This document shows, piece after piece, positions 7,836 to 17,366 of a DNA stretch of 64,000 nucleotides. This stretch comes from Bifidobacterium saimiriisciurei. Its GTDB lineage: Bacteria; Actinomycetota; Actinomycetes; Actinomycetales; Bifidobacteriaceae. The notes below the pieces were generated by a model. The model saw only the letters and a list, made by a program, of their open reading frames with translations. It did not search any database and was not told the origin of the DNA. The number at the start of each line of letters is the position of its first letter. The first letter of the stretch is position 1. Both the position numbers and the translations under genes were made by a program. The DNA lies in contig NZ_WHZU01000006.1 in the NCBI RefSeq assembly GCF_010667655.1, positions 62,001 through 126,000 on the forward strand. Direction: 5' to 3'.

Positions 7836-8969
7836 CTACCGCAGTTCCCGATTCGCGAGCTCCTGCGCCTCGTCATAGTTCGGGCATTCGGGGTCGCCGC
7901 CGAGATTCTCGCCGGCACGCTCCACTGCCAGTGCCGATGCCGCGTTGGCGATGCGCACCGCCTCCACCAGCGAAGCCCCGCGCGCCAGCATCGCGCACAG
8001 CGCACCCGTATGGCAGCTGCCCGCCGACTGCATATGCACCGCCTTCACCACATGACCCGGAACGTGCACCGGTTCGGCGTCGGTTCCTCCGTCGGCATTC
8101 GGCTCCCATACCCATGCGCCGGTCGCTCCGGTGCGGATGATCAGCGGCGCCTTGAGAATCTCGCCCAGCAGCCTGCACAATTCCGGCATCGCCGCATCCG
8201 TATTGCCGTTCACCGTGATCGGCTCCGGCTCGGTGATCGCCGCACCCAGACGATGCGCGATGATGCGCGCCTCCTGCTTGTTGCAGGACCAGATGGGCCT
8301 GTCGAGCACCAGTGTCTCCAGCAGCGCCTCGTTCACATGCTGCATCAGCGCGCCCGTGGGATTGAACACCATCTGATACCGCCGGGAACCGCTGCCGCCT
8401 GTCGCCGCCAAGCCTCCGTCTACGTCCTCGGCGGCGTCGAAGCCCTCGGAAGAGCGTCCGAGCGAATAGTCGCTCCAATGCTCGTCCTCGCGACGCAGGA
8501 ACGCATACACGGCGCTCGCCGTGCGGTTCGTCAGCGTATTGCCGCTGATATGCACCACGTCATGCGATTTCGGATGAATCATGTCGAATGCATCGGCGTT
8601 GCCGTGCGCCTCGGCTCCGAACGTGGCGATAAGCGTCTTGCGGCTGCCGCCGTCGCTGAGCAGCACGCGGAATCCGGAATCCTCGTCCAATCGGTCCAGT
8701 CCGGTATGCGTGATTCCCTCGAAGGCCATTGCGTCGCGGATTATGGACCCCCATGTGCCGTTGCCCACGATTCCCGCATGCTCCGCCCGCACGCCCATAC
8801 GGCTCGCGGCCTTGAGCAGCGGGAATCCGCCGCCGACCTCGATGTTGTGCCGGCCTGCATACGCGTACCCGCCCGGATGGGGGATGGCGTTCACCCCCAT
8901 GTTGATGTTGACGAAGATCTCGCTCAGCGAGATCACTGAGCCGGCATCGGCTGCGTTCGGATGGGACAT
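7836..8969 (-). CDS. PfkB family carbohydrate kinase-like protein with altered active site
   Basis: 377-residue ribokinase-fold protein. The N-terminal half has the substrate-binding GGGFPLLKAASRMG region and GNGTWG; IIRTGATGAWVWEP precedes the nucleotide part. The second PfkB signature, normally like DTTGAGD with a catalytic Asp, reads QSAGSCHTGAL here, so the Asp position is His and the anion-hole glycines are changed. It may use another base, or act as a binding protein. The start at 8969 follows GGAGG at good spacing. It stands alone on this strand and no pathway partner is visible. Confidence 0.8.
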   Translation of the reverse strand: MSHPNAADAGSVISLSEIFVNINMGVNAIPHPGGYAYAGRHNIEVGGGFPLLKAASRMGVRAEHAGIVGNGTWGSIIRDAMAFEGITHTGLDRLDEDSGFRVLLSDGGSRKTLIATFGAEAHGNADAFDMIHPKSHDVVHISGNTLTNRTASAVYAFLRREDEHWSDYSLGRSSEGFDAAEDVDGGLAATGGSGSRRYQMVFNPTGALMQHVNEALLETLVLDRPIWSCNKQEARIIAHRLGAAITEPEPITVNGNTDAAMPELCRLLGEILKAPLIIRTGATGAWVWEPNADGGTDAEPVHVPGHVVKAVHMQSAGSCHTGALCAMLARGASLVEAVRIANAASALAVERAGENLGGDPECPNYDEAQELANRELR

Positions 8970-9494
8970 GATTCCTCCTTCGGATCATTCAGGCTCGGGC
9001 GGTGTGATGGATTATGGTTTCCTTTCCCGTCGTCGGTTCATTGGCATCACAAGGTCGTTCAGACTCGACGATTCCATGCGCATCGGTTTCCGCGTGCCGT
9101 CCGCCGCATCGTTGCGCGGTCGCGAAAAAACCGATGATTCCAAGCGTTCATCGCCGGGAATCGACGGAATCGGGGAGAGAAAACAAACTCCATGACGTAT
9201 CTGTTGATTTCCTTCGCCTGTTTTGATTCTACCTTCGGGGGTGCTGAAATCAATCGACATCACGGACGATTGTGACGGTTCGCCGCGCCGGTTCGTTGCG
9301 TTTCTTTCCGAAGAAAGAGGGAAAATCCGAAGGCGGCCTCGCAAGGCATTTCATCAACAAATGCCGTATGCGGACAAAGGACGGTTTGCGCTCGCCTCTT
9401 GTGCCTTGCACTACTATCATGGCAAAAGTGGGCCTTCGCCGGACGTCCTTCGTCCAGCCGCGAGGGCCGGAATGTGTTCAAGAAAGGTTTTGCA
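8970..9494. other. intergenic region upstream of ugd, no gene seen
   Basis: 525 bp between divergent genes. Short frames cross it but none has a ribosome site or family resemblance. It must hold the promoters for the PfkB gene (minus) and ugd (plus); no confident -35/-10 pair was picked. AAGAAAGG before 9495 is the ugd ribosome site. Confidence 0.5.
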
Positions 9495-10739
9495 ATGAAG
9501 ATTGCCGTTGCCGGAACCGGCTATGTCGGCCTGTCCGTGGCACTGCTGCTGTCGCAGCACAATGAGGTGCACGCGCTCGATATCGTCCCCGAGAAGGTCG
9601 AGCTGCTCAATAATGGCAAGAGCCCGATCGTCGACAAGGAGATCACGGAATTCCTGGACGGCAACACCTCGGGCGAGCGTCCGCTGAACTTCACCGCCAC
9701 GCTCGACGCCAAGCAGGCGTACACGGGCGCCGAGTTCGCCGTCGTCGCCACGCCGACGAACTACGATCCGCAGAAGAACTACTTCGACACGTCCAGCGTC
9801 GAGGCCGCCATCGCCGCCATCCGCGAGGTCGATCCGACGGCGTGGATCATCATCAAGTCCACGATTCCGGTGGGCTATACGCAGCAGCTGCGCGACAAGC
9901 TCGGCGACAAGCGCATCCTCTTCTCCCCGGAGTTCCTGCGCGAAGGCCACGCCCTCTACGACAACCTGCATCCGTCGCGCATCGTCGCCGGTGCCCCGCA
10001 GGACGACCCGGAGGCCGTCGAGGCCGCGAAGAAGTTCGTGAGCCTGCTTGCGCAGGGCGCCGCCGAAGGCGAGTCCGAGCGTACGAACCCCGACGGCTCG
10101 AAGGGCATTCCGGAGCTCGTGGTCGGCACCACCGAGGCCGAGGCCATCAAGCTGTTCGCCAACACGTATCTGGCGCTGCGCGTCGCCTACTTCAACGAGC
10201 TCGACACCTACGCCGAAAGCCGCGGTCTGTCCACCCGCGAGATCATCGACGGCGTGTGCCTCGACCCGCGCATCCGCAACGACTACAACAACCCGAGCTT
10301 CGGCTACGGCGGCTACTGCCTGCCGAAGGACACCAAGCAGCTGCTCGCCAACTACTCCGACGTGCCGCAGAACCTCATCGGCGCGATTGTCGACGCCAAC
10401 CGTACGCGCAAGGACTTCATCGCCACCGAGATCGAGGAGCGCGTCAAGGGCGTGAAGAAGCCTGTCGTCGGCGTGTACCGCCTGACCATGAAGTCCGGTT
10501 CCGACAACTTCCGCCAGTCCGCCATCCAGGGCGTGATGAAGCGCATCAAGTCCCGCGGCATCGAGGTCGTCGTCTACGAGCCCACGCTCAACGACCCCGA
10601 CTTCTTCGGCAGCGAGGTCACCCACGACCTCGAGTCCTTCAAGCAGCGCGCTGACGTCATCGTCGCCAACCGCTGGAACGCCGACCTCGCCGACGTCGAG
10701 GACAAGGTTTACACCCGCGACCTCTTCAAGCGCGACTAA
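9495..10739 (+). CDS. ugd: UDP-glucose 6-dehydrogenase
   Basis: 414-residue NAD-dependent dehydrogenase converting UDP-glucose to UDP-glucuronate, a precursor for surface glycans. The N-terminal Rossmann motif is [17 protein letters not shown] marks the middle, and the catalytic Cys lies in [13 protein letters not shown]. The C-terminal UDP-binding part follows ([17 protein letters not shown]). A 25-residue insertion around [14 protein letters not shown] is typical of some family members. The start at 9495 is set by an AAGAAAGG site and the family N-terminus; the frame is open upstream. It is the first gene of the polysaccharide region. Confidence 0.95.
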   Translation: MKIAVAGTGYVGLSVALLLSQHNEVHALDIVPEKVELLNNGKSPIVDKEITEFLDGNTSGERPLNFTATLDAKQAYTGAEFAVVATPTNYDPQKNYFDTSSVEAAIAAIREVDPTAWIIIKSTIPVGYTQQLRDKLGDKRILFSPEFLREGHALYDNLHPSRIVAGAPQDDPEAVEAAKKFVSLLAQGAAEGESERTNPDGSKGIPELVVGTTEAEAIKLFANTYLALRVAYFNELDTYAESRGLSTREIIDGVCLDPRIRNDYNNPSFGYGGYCLPKDTKQLLANYSDVPQNLIGAIVDANRTRKDFIATEIEERVKGVKKPVVGVYRLTMKSGSDNFRQSAIQGVMKRIKSRGIEVVVYEPTLNDPDFFGSEVTHDLESFKQRADVIVANRWNADLADVEDKVYTRDLFKRD

Positions 10740-11145
10740 TTGCGGCTGATTTAATCGCGACTGGTAGCGATTGGTTGCGCTTGGCGGTACGCTTGGTCCA
10801 CGCCGCTTGCGTGGTTCAAGCGGCCGTGCGGTTTGGGTGGGCTGAGTGGCCCGTGTAGCTCATGCGGTTCGAGTGGTCCGCGTGATTTGCGCGGCTCGAG
10901 CGATTTGCGTCGCGTGGTGATAATACGCGCCGCATATATGCATGCCGCATATTGCGTTCAACGGGTTGCGTTTATTGGGAGCCGGCTGCCGTTTGGCGCC
11001 GGCTCCTTTGCTGTGCGTTCAGCTATGCGTGGTGAATGCCGTATGTCATGCGACGCACGCCGTACACCGTACGCCGTACGCGATGGACCGTGATGCGTTT
11101 TTTAATTTTTGCGTCGCTGTCCATCGAAATTCACTGTTTTTTCAT
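10740..11145. other. G/T-rich intergenic region with degenerate repeats
   Basis: The first 200 bases after ugd are strongly G/T biased on the plus strand, with degenerate GCGGTTCGAG/GCGATTTGCG motifs. No supported gene is seen. A possible terminator sits at 10978-11006, then the sequence turns AT-rich before the 43-bp repeats. Confidence 0.5.
10978..11006 (+). terminator. possible terminator hairpin
   Basis: GGAGCCGGC and its complement around an 11-base loop, followed by only TTT. It is 240 bp after ugd, so it may be a late terminator of that gene. Confidence 0.4.
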
Positions 11146-11361
11146 GGATTGGATTGCATTTTTCCCAATTCGTCGTCGAATCCATCGGCCAGACAATATC
11201 GTCTTCCAAGAATCATTGCAATATCAACGTTCTTGATTGTTGCGTGCTCGTTTTTCGATGGATTACGCTGCATTTTCGCGATTACGCATCGGAATCCATC
11301 AATTTGAGGCGCTTTGTCATGGATTGGACTGCATTATCGCGTTTTTGCGTGGCAATCCAGT
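11146..11361. repeat. three 43-bp palindromic repeats
   Basis: Copies at 11146-11188, 11258-11300 and 11319-11361. Each starts ATGGATT and the first two end AATCCATC (the third AATCCAGT). An inner TGCATT is at the same offset in each copy. All are exactly 43 bp with self-complementary ends. They lie 140-350 bases upstream of the GH25 gene. Confidence 0.75.
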
Positions 11362-11449
11362 GATTCGATATCCGTTGATTGTGTCTGGTTGATGATGATG
11401 CCTTAGGATTATTGCGCGTAACGGGGGCATTGTGCCATGCTGGATTTGT

Positions 11450-11477
11450 TTGCGTATTTTGCATAGTTTTGTACATA
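11450..11477 (+). promoter_or_regulatory. candidate promoter of the GH25 gene
   Basis: TTGCGT, a 16-base spacer, then TACATA, ending 20 bases before the start codon. It is consistent with a vegetative promoter giving a short leader. Confidence 0.3.
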
Positions 11478-11497
11478 CTCAGCGATGGGAATAGAAG

Positions 11498-13351
11498 ATG
11501 AGGAATCGTGGGTGGCTGACGACTGCCGTGGCCGTGGTTGCGGTGGCGGGTCTGTCGTTGCCGGTGATGGCGAATGCCGAGGTGTTGAATGCGGCCGGCC
11601 AAAGTGACCGAATCAGTGATTATGCGGTGGCGGCCGCTGCCGATGAGACGCAGCTGCAGTCTCAGGGGGAGGGGTCGACGGTCGCCGAGCAGGATGCCGT
11701 GCCGGAGAATCCGAGCGTGGAGCTGCCGGACAAGGTGAGCGCCGAGATTTCCGATGACGACGTGATGACCGCTCCGAAGTATGCCACCACATCCGACGGT
11801 GAGCTGAAGAACATCGAGACCGGTGAGACGGTCACCGATCCGAAGCTGGTCGGCACCAAGGACCAGCCGGCCGACCCGCTGGCGAAGACCGACGGCAAGT
11901 CGTTCATCCCCGTGCCGATGGACGAGGTCAAGGATCAGATGGAGGAGGCCGGCAGGACGGTGGAGCGGCCGTCCGATACCTCCGGTTCCGATACCAGTGG
12001 CGATAACTCATCGGCCGACGGCAATACTGGCAACGCCGGTAATGCCGGCACCGATGAATCGCAGTCTGATGCCGGTGATTCGCAGAACGGCACGCAGCCC
12101 GAGTCCAACGGTCAGTCTGCCGAGGACCAGTCCGGTGAGAACCAGTCTGCCGAGGACCAGTCCACTGAAGGCCAGACCTCCACTTCGTCATACAATGACG
12201 AAACCACTCCGGCCGTGCGCACGGCGAAGCTGCCGGACAACGAGTATGGCGCCCATTGGGGTACGTACAACGGCACGCCCGCGTTCTTCGACTACAAGAA
12301 CAATCTGTTCGTGCAGCAGGCCAAGGGCGTGATCGACGTCTCCGAACACAACGGCAACATCGACTGGGCGAAGGCCAAGGCCGCCGGCGTGGAGGGCGCC
12401 ATCATCCGCATCGGCTACGGCACCGCAGCATTGGATGCCAAGGCCTTGCGCAACATCAGCGAATGCAAGCGCCTGAAGATTCCGTTCGGCATCTACCTGT
12501 ATTCGTACGCGTACGACAACACGTTCGCGTCACACGAGGCCACGAACATCCTCAACCAGCTGAAGAAGGCCGGCGTCTCGCCGAAGGATCTTTCCTACCC
12601 CGTCTACTATGACCTTGAAGACTGGACCTGGACCGGATACCAGCATCCGACCAGCCCGAAGGTATACGAGGGCCTTGTCAACTCGTGGTACGCGACCATG
12701 AAGGCCGGAGGCTACGCCAACCTCGCCGTGTACTCGTACGTGTCGTATCTCAACAACGAACTGAACAGCTCCAGCATTCATGCGAAGACCCAGTGGGTCG
12801 CCAGCTATGGTGCTCGCAACACGTTCAGATTCTCCATGAACTACCGCGGCTGGCAGTACAGCGCCGGTGGCCGCATCAACGGCATCAGCGGCGACGTGGA
12901 TATGAGCGCGTTTGGTAATTACAAGGCAGTCGATCTTCCGGCTATAGTCCCGAATGCTATTTACCGCTTGTACAATTCCGGCGCGAATGTACATCATTAC
13001 ACGACTGATGCGAATGAAATGAGAACGCTCTACCTGCAGGGATGGAAGTATGAGGGAGTGCTTGGCATGGTGGTCTCCGCTCAAGCAGGAAAACCTGTCT
13101 ATCGTATGTATCATTCCGGGATTAAGCAGCATCATTTCACTATGTCCGCTTACGAGCGTGACGCCAATGTGAAGCAAGGATGGCGCTATGAAGGCGTGGC
13201 ATGGTACAGTAGTACATCCAAAGGCACCCCCCTGTACCGTCTGTATAATGGTCGCAACAAAGAACACTTCTATACGTCGAGCTCATACGAATATAAGGTT
13301 CGTGGCGCTCAGGGTTGGCAGAAGGAAGGCATTGCATGGTACGGGGCATAA
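11498..13351 (+). CDS. secreted GH25 lysozyme with C-terminal DUF5648-like repeats
   Basis: 617 residues. A signal peptide occupies about residues 1-27. An acidic Ser/Gln/Asn linker follows (about 150-235, with SAEDQS/GENQS repeats). The GH25 muramidase domain spans about 276-476, with catalytic acids in VIDVSEHNG (Asp280) and YYDLED (Asp372/Glu374). Three C-terminal repeats (about 487-617) follow the pattern YRLYN..........HHYT....E...L...GWKYEG. The enzyme would cut peptidoglycan glycan strands; the repeats probably anchor it to the envelope. The repeat part is more AT-rich than the catalytic part and is very similar to the tail of the subtilase at 23121-25415, suggesting module exchange. 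Confidence 0.93.
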   Translation: MRNRGWLTTAVAVVAVAGLSLPVMANAEVLNAAGQSDRISDYAVAAAADETQLQSQGEGSTVAEQDAVPENPSVELPDKVSAEISDDDVMTAPKYATTSDGELKNIETGETVTDPKLVGTKDQPADPLAKTDGKSFIPVPMDEVKDQMEEAGRTVERPSDTSGSDTSGDNSSADGNTGNAGNAGTDESQSDAGDSQNGTQPESNGQSAEDQSGENQSAEDQSTEGQTSTSSYNDETTPAVRTAKLPDNEYGAHWGTYNGTPAFFDYKNNLFVQQAKGVIDVSEHNGNIDWAKAKAAGVEGAIIRIGYGTAALDAKALRNISECKRLKIPFGIYLYSYAYDNTFASHEATNILNQLKKAGVSPKDLSYPVYYDLEDWTWTGYQHPTSPKVYEGLVNSWYATMKAGGYANLAVYSYVSYLNNELNSSSIHAKTQWVASYGARNTFRFSMNYRGWQYSAGGRINGISGDVDMSAFGNYKAVDLPAIVPNAIYRLYNSGANVHHYTTDANEMRTLYLQGWKYEGVLGMVVSAQAGKPVYRMYHSGIKQHHFTMSAYERDANVKQGWRYEGVAWYSSTSKGTPLYRLYNGRNKEHFYTSSSYEYKVRGAQGWQKEGIAWYGA

Positions 13352-13409
13352 TGCCAAATCTGTGTATTTTTCTTCGTCCATAAGAAGCACGAATAGTGTT
13401 GCGTATCTG

Positions 13410-13448
13410 TTGGGGCTATTGGAATGGTCATTGTTCCAATAGCCCCAA
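13410..13448 (+). terminator. terminator after the GH25 gene
   Basis: Perfect 15-bp stem TTGGGGCTATTGGAA and complement around a 9-base loop, 59 bp after the stop. The T-run is weak (TTTTCTT eight bases later). The rest of the 329-bp gap to the next gene shows no supported gene; a 62-codon frame at 13396 runs through this stem and is rejected. Confidence 0.65.
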
Positions 13449-13680
13449 TATGCCAGATTTTCTTGAATTAATCGAATTCCGCATTATCGAAATCGAACAT
13501 CGACGAACCAGAGAAGTTGTGTGGATTTTAAAGAATGAGCAGAAAACACTTGGAGAATGGGGCAAGGTAGCCCAGACATATAGATAGCTTGTGTGTGCTG
13601 TTTTTCTTAAAATATTTGATAGTACGTGATGACAGCTACCATTAGTGACTGGTCATTTAGGGATTCCAGGAGGCATGTCT

Positions 13681-16482
13681 GTGAGCAATACCGGACAGGA
13701 AGTTACTCTGGCCGATGAGAAGGCAGAGCCGAAGCAAAATAAGCACAATGCAATTATCGCTTGGACAATTGCAGGAATCAGTCTTGTATCGTTATTGATT
13801 GTTTCCTATCAGGCAATTCTTTTCGGTGGTTGGAAATTCTCGTTCACCAATGTCAATTATTCCTTCCTGCCTTTCGCTTCCGCCGGTACTGCTACAAGCG
13901 GACCTCAGCTTTCTGATCCTGCGGATAATTTCTTGCCGATTGCCTTTAGTACGTTCCATCCTCTGCATTACACGGAATGGCTCAGTCAGATTGGCATCGG
14001 TACTCAGCAATCGTTAAATACGTATTTGTCTCCATTGGCATATTTCTATCTGCTGCCGTTTGATATCGCACAAATTCTGATTTCCATGGTGAAGTTGGTT
14101 GTTGCGTTTATCGCCATGTTCATGCTTATTCGGCAATTCGGATATACGTGGAAGGGCGCGTTGATTTCTGGCATCTCCTATGCCTGCTGCTCTGTCATGA
14201 TTATGTGGAACGGATGGCAGCATTCGGAAGTGACGATGTATGCCCCATTCATCGTCCTGCTGCTGGACAAAGCTCTAAAAAGTCTAAAAGCATATTACTT
14301 CATCATATTTGCTGTCGTGCTTGGGCTCATGCTGCTGGCTGGTATGCCTACGTATGTTGCCTACTTCATGTATATGGCAGGTGCCTTTGCACTGTACTAT
14401 GGCATAGTTTCGTATCGTAAATCTCCGAAGAATATGCTGATTTACTTCGGTGGTTTTGGCTTGGCGGTGGTTTTCGGTGCATTGCTTTCCCTGCCATGCA
14501 CCGGTCAGCTCCTTACTTCGGTTGGTTCAAATGGCTATGCAGAGTCAAGAGGCTCTAGTGCTACAGCCGTATTGCCTCTCTCGCAGCTGAAAACCATGTT
14601 CTTCCCGTATATGACGATTGCTTCGAATGTGCATCCTAATGAGGGAACCATATACGCAGGTATCCTTGCCATCGTCACGTTGCCGTTGTCGGTGATAAAC
14701 ATCCGAAAGAAGCGAGTGGGATTCTTCATCATTACCGGTCTTATCACCATGGTGTTTGTTTTTACCCACTGGCTGGACCCCGTGTATAATCTTTTGCCGT
14801 TTGTCCATACTTCGCTGAAATATCGCGTTCTGGTATTGCTGGACTTCTCGCTGGCTGTGTTGGCGGGAATCAACATGGATGTCATTCTCAATACTCGGTT
14901 TGAGTCCATGCGTGAGCGTATCAAGATCTGGGTTGCTGCTGCCGCCGGTATTGCCTTGTTCGTATTCATGGCGTTCCGTGTACGCCCATTGCTTTCTGAT
15001 GCGACTGATGCCGCGAAGACTCATTATCTGATTGCCTGTGTCGTCGTGGCGATTTTCGCCGTGGCAGTGATTATTCAGACTCTCATTGCCAAACAGATGG
15101 TATCTTGCGTCTGTGCGGTATCCATCATGGGCGGTGTCGTGGCCGATATGGGCTACTTCTCTTCGCAGTATTGGCCATTGATTGAGAAAAGTGCGCCGGC
15201 CATTCCGGAGCCTACTGATACGGTGAAATATCTGCAGCGTAATACGCAAAACCAGGAAAAGATTATGTCCTTCGGCACTTGGACCCTTTTCCCACAAACG
15301 AACATGTACTATGGTCTTCGCGATATCGGCGGTCATAGCTTCCTGTACACGAATCAGGACGTACATAGCTATTACACCGCATTGGACAGCAATGCCTTCG
15401 TAACCGGTACGCGTACCGGTTTCCAGGCAATCGACAATGTTAATTTGGCTAAGTACATGGGCATAAAGTATGTGCTCGGTGCGTCGGACGCAAGCATGGA
15501 TATGGGTGACCGTATTGTGCCGCAGACGATTATCAAGCCGATCGGTCCGCTTAATGGCGACAATGTCATTCGACAGACGTTCGTCGCGACCGATAATAAT
15601 CTCAGTCAGATTCGGGTCCGACTCGGCCTCTACCGACCGGACAGGAAAACAGGAACGGCGACGATTACGGTGAAGGATGAGCCCGGTCATATAGTCGCTC
15701 GATCTTCTGTTTCACTCTCGAAGGTCATTGATAATGAGATGGCTGATTTCTCGTTTGATGCAATTCAGGATTCAAAGGGTAAGACCTATGAATTGTCTGT
15801 CTCGTTTGATACCGCTGGTGATGATACCGGTGTGGCGGTATACGCCAGCGATCGCAATGAATACCAAGGTAATTTGTACGATTCATCGGGTGCGAAGCAG
15901 CCAGGCGATTTGGATATGACGTGTCTTTACGGCGATGTGCGCATGGGCAAGGATGGCTTGATTACCCGTGAGCTTCCTGAATACTCCAATGAAGTGCAGC
16001 TGACGGACACCGTCAAGCTCTTGGATTCCGAAGCCGATGTCTTGAATGCTATGGGGAAGAGCTATGATTCCTCAACTGTTTACTTCTCCAAAGAGAAGAG
16101 CGAAAAAGTCGTTGCAAGTTCGCAGAACTCGTTGACTTCTGACGAGAAGATTTCCAATACATCGGTGAACACTGATGGAAGTATGTCCTTCAATGTTCAT
16201 GTGAACGAGGCTCGTTATGTTCTGATTAATGAGTACAATGACGGCAGCTGGAATGCCTACGTTGACGGTCAGAAAGTCAATGTATTGAAGGGCAACTATC
16301 TTTTCCGGGCCGTGCGTATACCAGCGGGTACGCATCGGGTCGAACTGCGGTATGAATCCCTGACCATGCACAAGATATCGATGGTTTCCGCTGTCTCAGC
16401 GGCGATGCTTGTTGTCTTGGCAGGTGTTGAGCGGTATATCGCTTGGCGTCGAAACCATGAACTAGCCACTTCCGAGGAATAG
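13681..16482 (+). CDS. YfhO family membrane protein, GT-C glycosyltransferase-like
   Basis: 933 residues. About a dozen or more membrane segments occupy residues 25-490, followed by a large C-terminal extracytoplasmic beta-rich region and a last membrane helix (about residues 895-915). Early extracytoplasmic motifs (NVNYSFLPFASA, DPADNFLPIAF) match the YfhO/GT-C layout. In Bacillus and Listeria, YfhO-type proteins add sugars from lipid carriers to teichoic acids, together with a CsbB-like GT2 and a flippase. Start: GTG at 13681 lies seven bases after AGGAGG; the ATG at 13675 is too close to that site. The gene is much lower in GC than ugd or rml, typical of acquired polysaccharide genes. Its acceptor is unknown. 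Confidence 0.88.
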   Translation: MSNTGQEVTLADEKAEPKQNKHNAIIAWTIAGISLVSLLIVSYQAILFGGWKFSFTNVNYSFLPFASAGTATSGPQLSDPADNFLPIAFSTFHPLHYTEWLSQIGIGTQQSLNTYLSPLAYFYLLPFDIAQILISMVKLVVAFIAMFMLIRQFGYTWKGALISGISYACCSVMIMWNGWQHSEVTMYAPFIVLLLDKALKSLKAYYFIIFAVVLGLMLLAGMPTYVAYFMYMAGAFALYYGIVSYRKSPKNMLIYFGGFGLAVVFGALLSLPCTGQLLTSVGSNGYAESRGSSATAVLPLSQLKTMFFPYMTIASNVHPNEGTIYAGILAIVTLPLSVINIRKKRVGFFIITGLITMVFVFTHWLDPVYNLLPFVHTSLKYRVLVLLDFSLAVLAGINMDVILNTRFESMRERIKIWVAAAAGIALFVFMAFRVRPLLSDATDAAKTHYLIACVVVAIFAVAVIIQTLIAKQMVSCVCAVSIMGGVVADMGYFSSQYWPLIEKSAPAIPEPTDTVKYLQRNTQNQEKIMSFGTWTLFPQTNMYYGLRDIGGHSFLYTNQDVHSYYTALDSNAFVTGTRTGFQAIDNVNLAKYMGIKYVLGASDASMDMGDRIVPQTIIKPIGPLNGDNVIRQTFVATDNNLSQIRVRLGLYRPDRKTGTATITVKDEPGHIVARSSVSLSKVIDNEMADFSFDAIQDSKGKTYELSVSFDTAGDDTGVAVYASDRNEYQGNLYDSSGAKQPGDLDMTCLYGDVRMGKDGLITRELPEYSNEVQLTDTVKLLDSEADVLNAMGKSYDSSTVYFSKEKSEKVVASSQNSLTSDEKISNTSVNTDGSMSFNVHVNEARYVLINEYNDGSWNAYVDGQKVNVLKGNYLFRAVRIPAGTHRVELRYESLTMHKISMVSAVSAAMLVVLAGVERYIAWRRNHELATSEE

Positions 16483-16487
16483 TTTTC

Positions 16488-16526
16488 GGTGTCTGACGCA
16501 AGGCCACTAACCTTGCGTCAGACACC
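16488..16526. terminator. probable terminator, 16-bp stem
   Basis: Perfect stem GGTGTCTGACGCAAGG and complement around CCACTAA, directly after the YfhO-type gene. No good T-run follows, so termination strength is uncertain. Confidence 0.55.
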
Positions 16527-16619
16527 GTATGGTTGATGAAAAGCCTTCATAGCGCGGAAGTCTTCTCTGAATTTTGACGGTGTTATAAAAAGTTCAGGCT
16601 ATTGAGTAACATTTTTCGC

Positions 16620-17306
16620 ATGATTATGAGAGGAATCAAGAAGGCTGTAGCGGCGCTAATCGCGTTTGCTGCAATGTTTACCATTGCTGTCACGACGACT
16701 TCGGTAGCCGAGGCGGATGCCGGTGGCTCGCGTGATATGTATCGTATGTACAATCCGCATTCCGGTGAGCATTTTTACACTTCGAACAGCCGGGAACGCG
16801 ATAATCTGCGTCGTGTTGGCTGGCGTTACGAAGGCATCGGCTGGCGTGCTCCTGCTAGGTCGAATGCCCCTGTATATCGTATGTATAATCCGAATACGGG
16901 CGATCATCACTATACGTTGAATCGTGCAGAGCGAGACAAACTGCGTCGTGTTGGCTGGCGTTACGAAGGCATCGGCTGGTATTCGTCTGATAGCAACCGA
17001 AGCTATCCGCTGTATCGTCAGTTCAATCCGCGTGCGAAGCACGGTACTCATAACTATACGATGAGTCGTAACGAGGTTCGGACGTTGGTTCGTGCTGGCT
17101 GGCGCGATGAAGGCATTGCCTGGTACGGTGTCGGTGGAGCAAGTCCTGTGCCGAGTACTCCTGCGAAGCCGAGCACGCATTACAAGAATTGCAAGGAAGT
17201 CTGGAACGCTATCGGGCGTCCGCTGCATCGTGGAGAGCCAGGCTATAGCACAGACTTGGATTCAGACCATGATGGCATTGCCTGCGAGACTAGGCCGAAA
17301 TATTAA
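16620..17306 (+). CDS. secreted DUF5648-like repeat protein with C-terminal Excalibur domain
   Basis: 228 residues. A basic start plus hydrophobic signal peptide (AVAALIAFAAMFTIAVTT, cut near AEADA) is followed by three DUF5648-like repeats (RMYNPHSGEHFYTSNSRERD..., RMYNPNTGDHHYTLNRAERD..., RQFNPRAKHGTHNYTMSRNE...), each ending GWR.EGI.W. A proline-rich linker leads to an Excalibur calcium-binding motif (YKNCKEVW ... DSDHDGIACE). It is probably a small secreted or wall-associated protein without its own enzyme domain. The start is uncertain: ATG 16620, ATG 16626 or TTG 16602, none with a clear ribosome site. Confidence 0.85.
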   Translation: MIMRGIKKAVAALIAFAAMFTIAVTTTSVAEADAGGSRDMYRMYNPHSGEHFYTSNSRERDNLRRVGWRYEGIGWRAPARSNAPVYRMYNPNTGDHHYTLNRAERDKLRRVGWRYEGIGWYSSDSNRSYPLYRQFNPRAKHGTHNYTMSRNEVRTLVRAGWRDEGIAWYGVGGASPVPSTPAKPSTHYKNCKEVWNAIGRPLHRGEPGYSTDLDSDHDGIACETRPKY

Positions 17307-17317
17307 AGTATATTGAT

Positions 17318-17353
17318 GAATGGGACTATGCGAATAACCGCATAGTCCCATTC
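17318..17353. terminator. bidirectional terminator between convergent genes
   Basis: Perfect 15-bp stem GAATGGGACTATGCG and complement around AATAAC, between the Excalibur protein gene (plus) and the GT2 gene (minus). TTTT follows on plus. Confidence 0.75.
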
Positions 17354-17366
17354 GTTTTATCTACTC

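Noticed and set aside
13396-13587. Short 62-codon frame after the lysozyme gene
   Set aside because: It runs through a perfect terminator stem and has no ribosome site.
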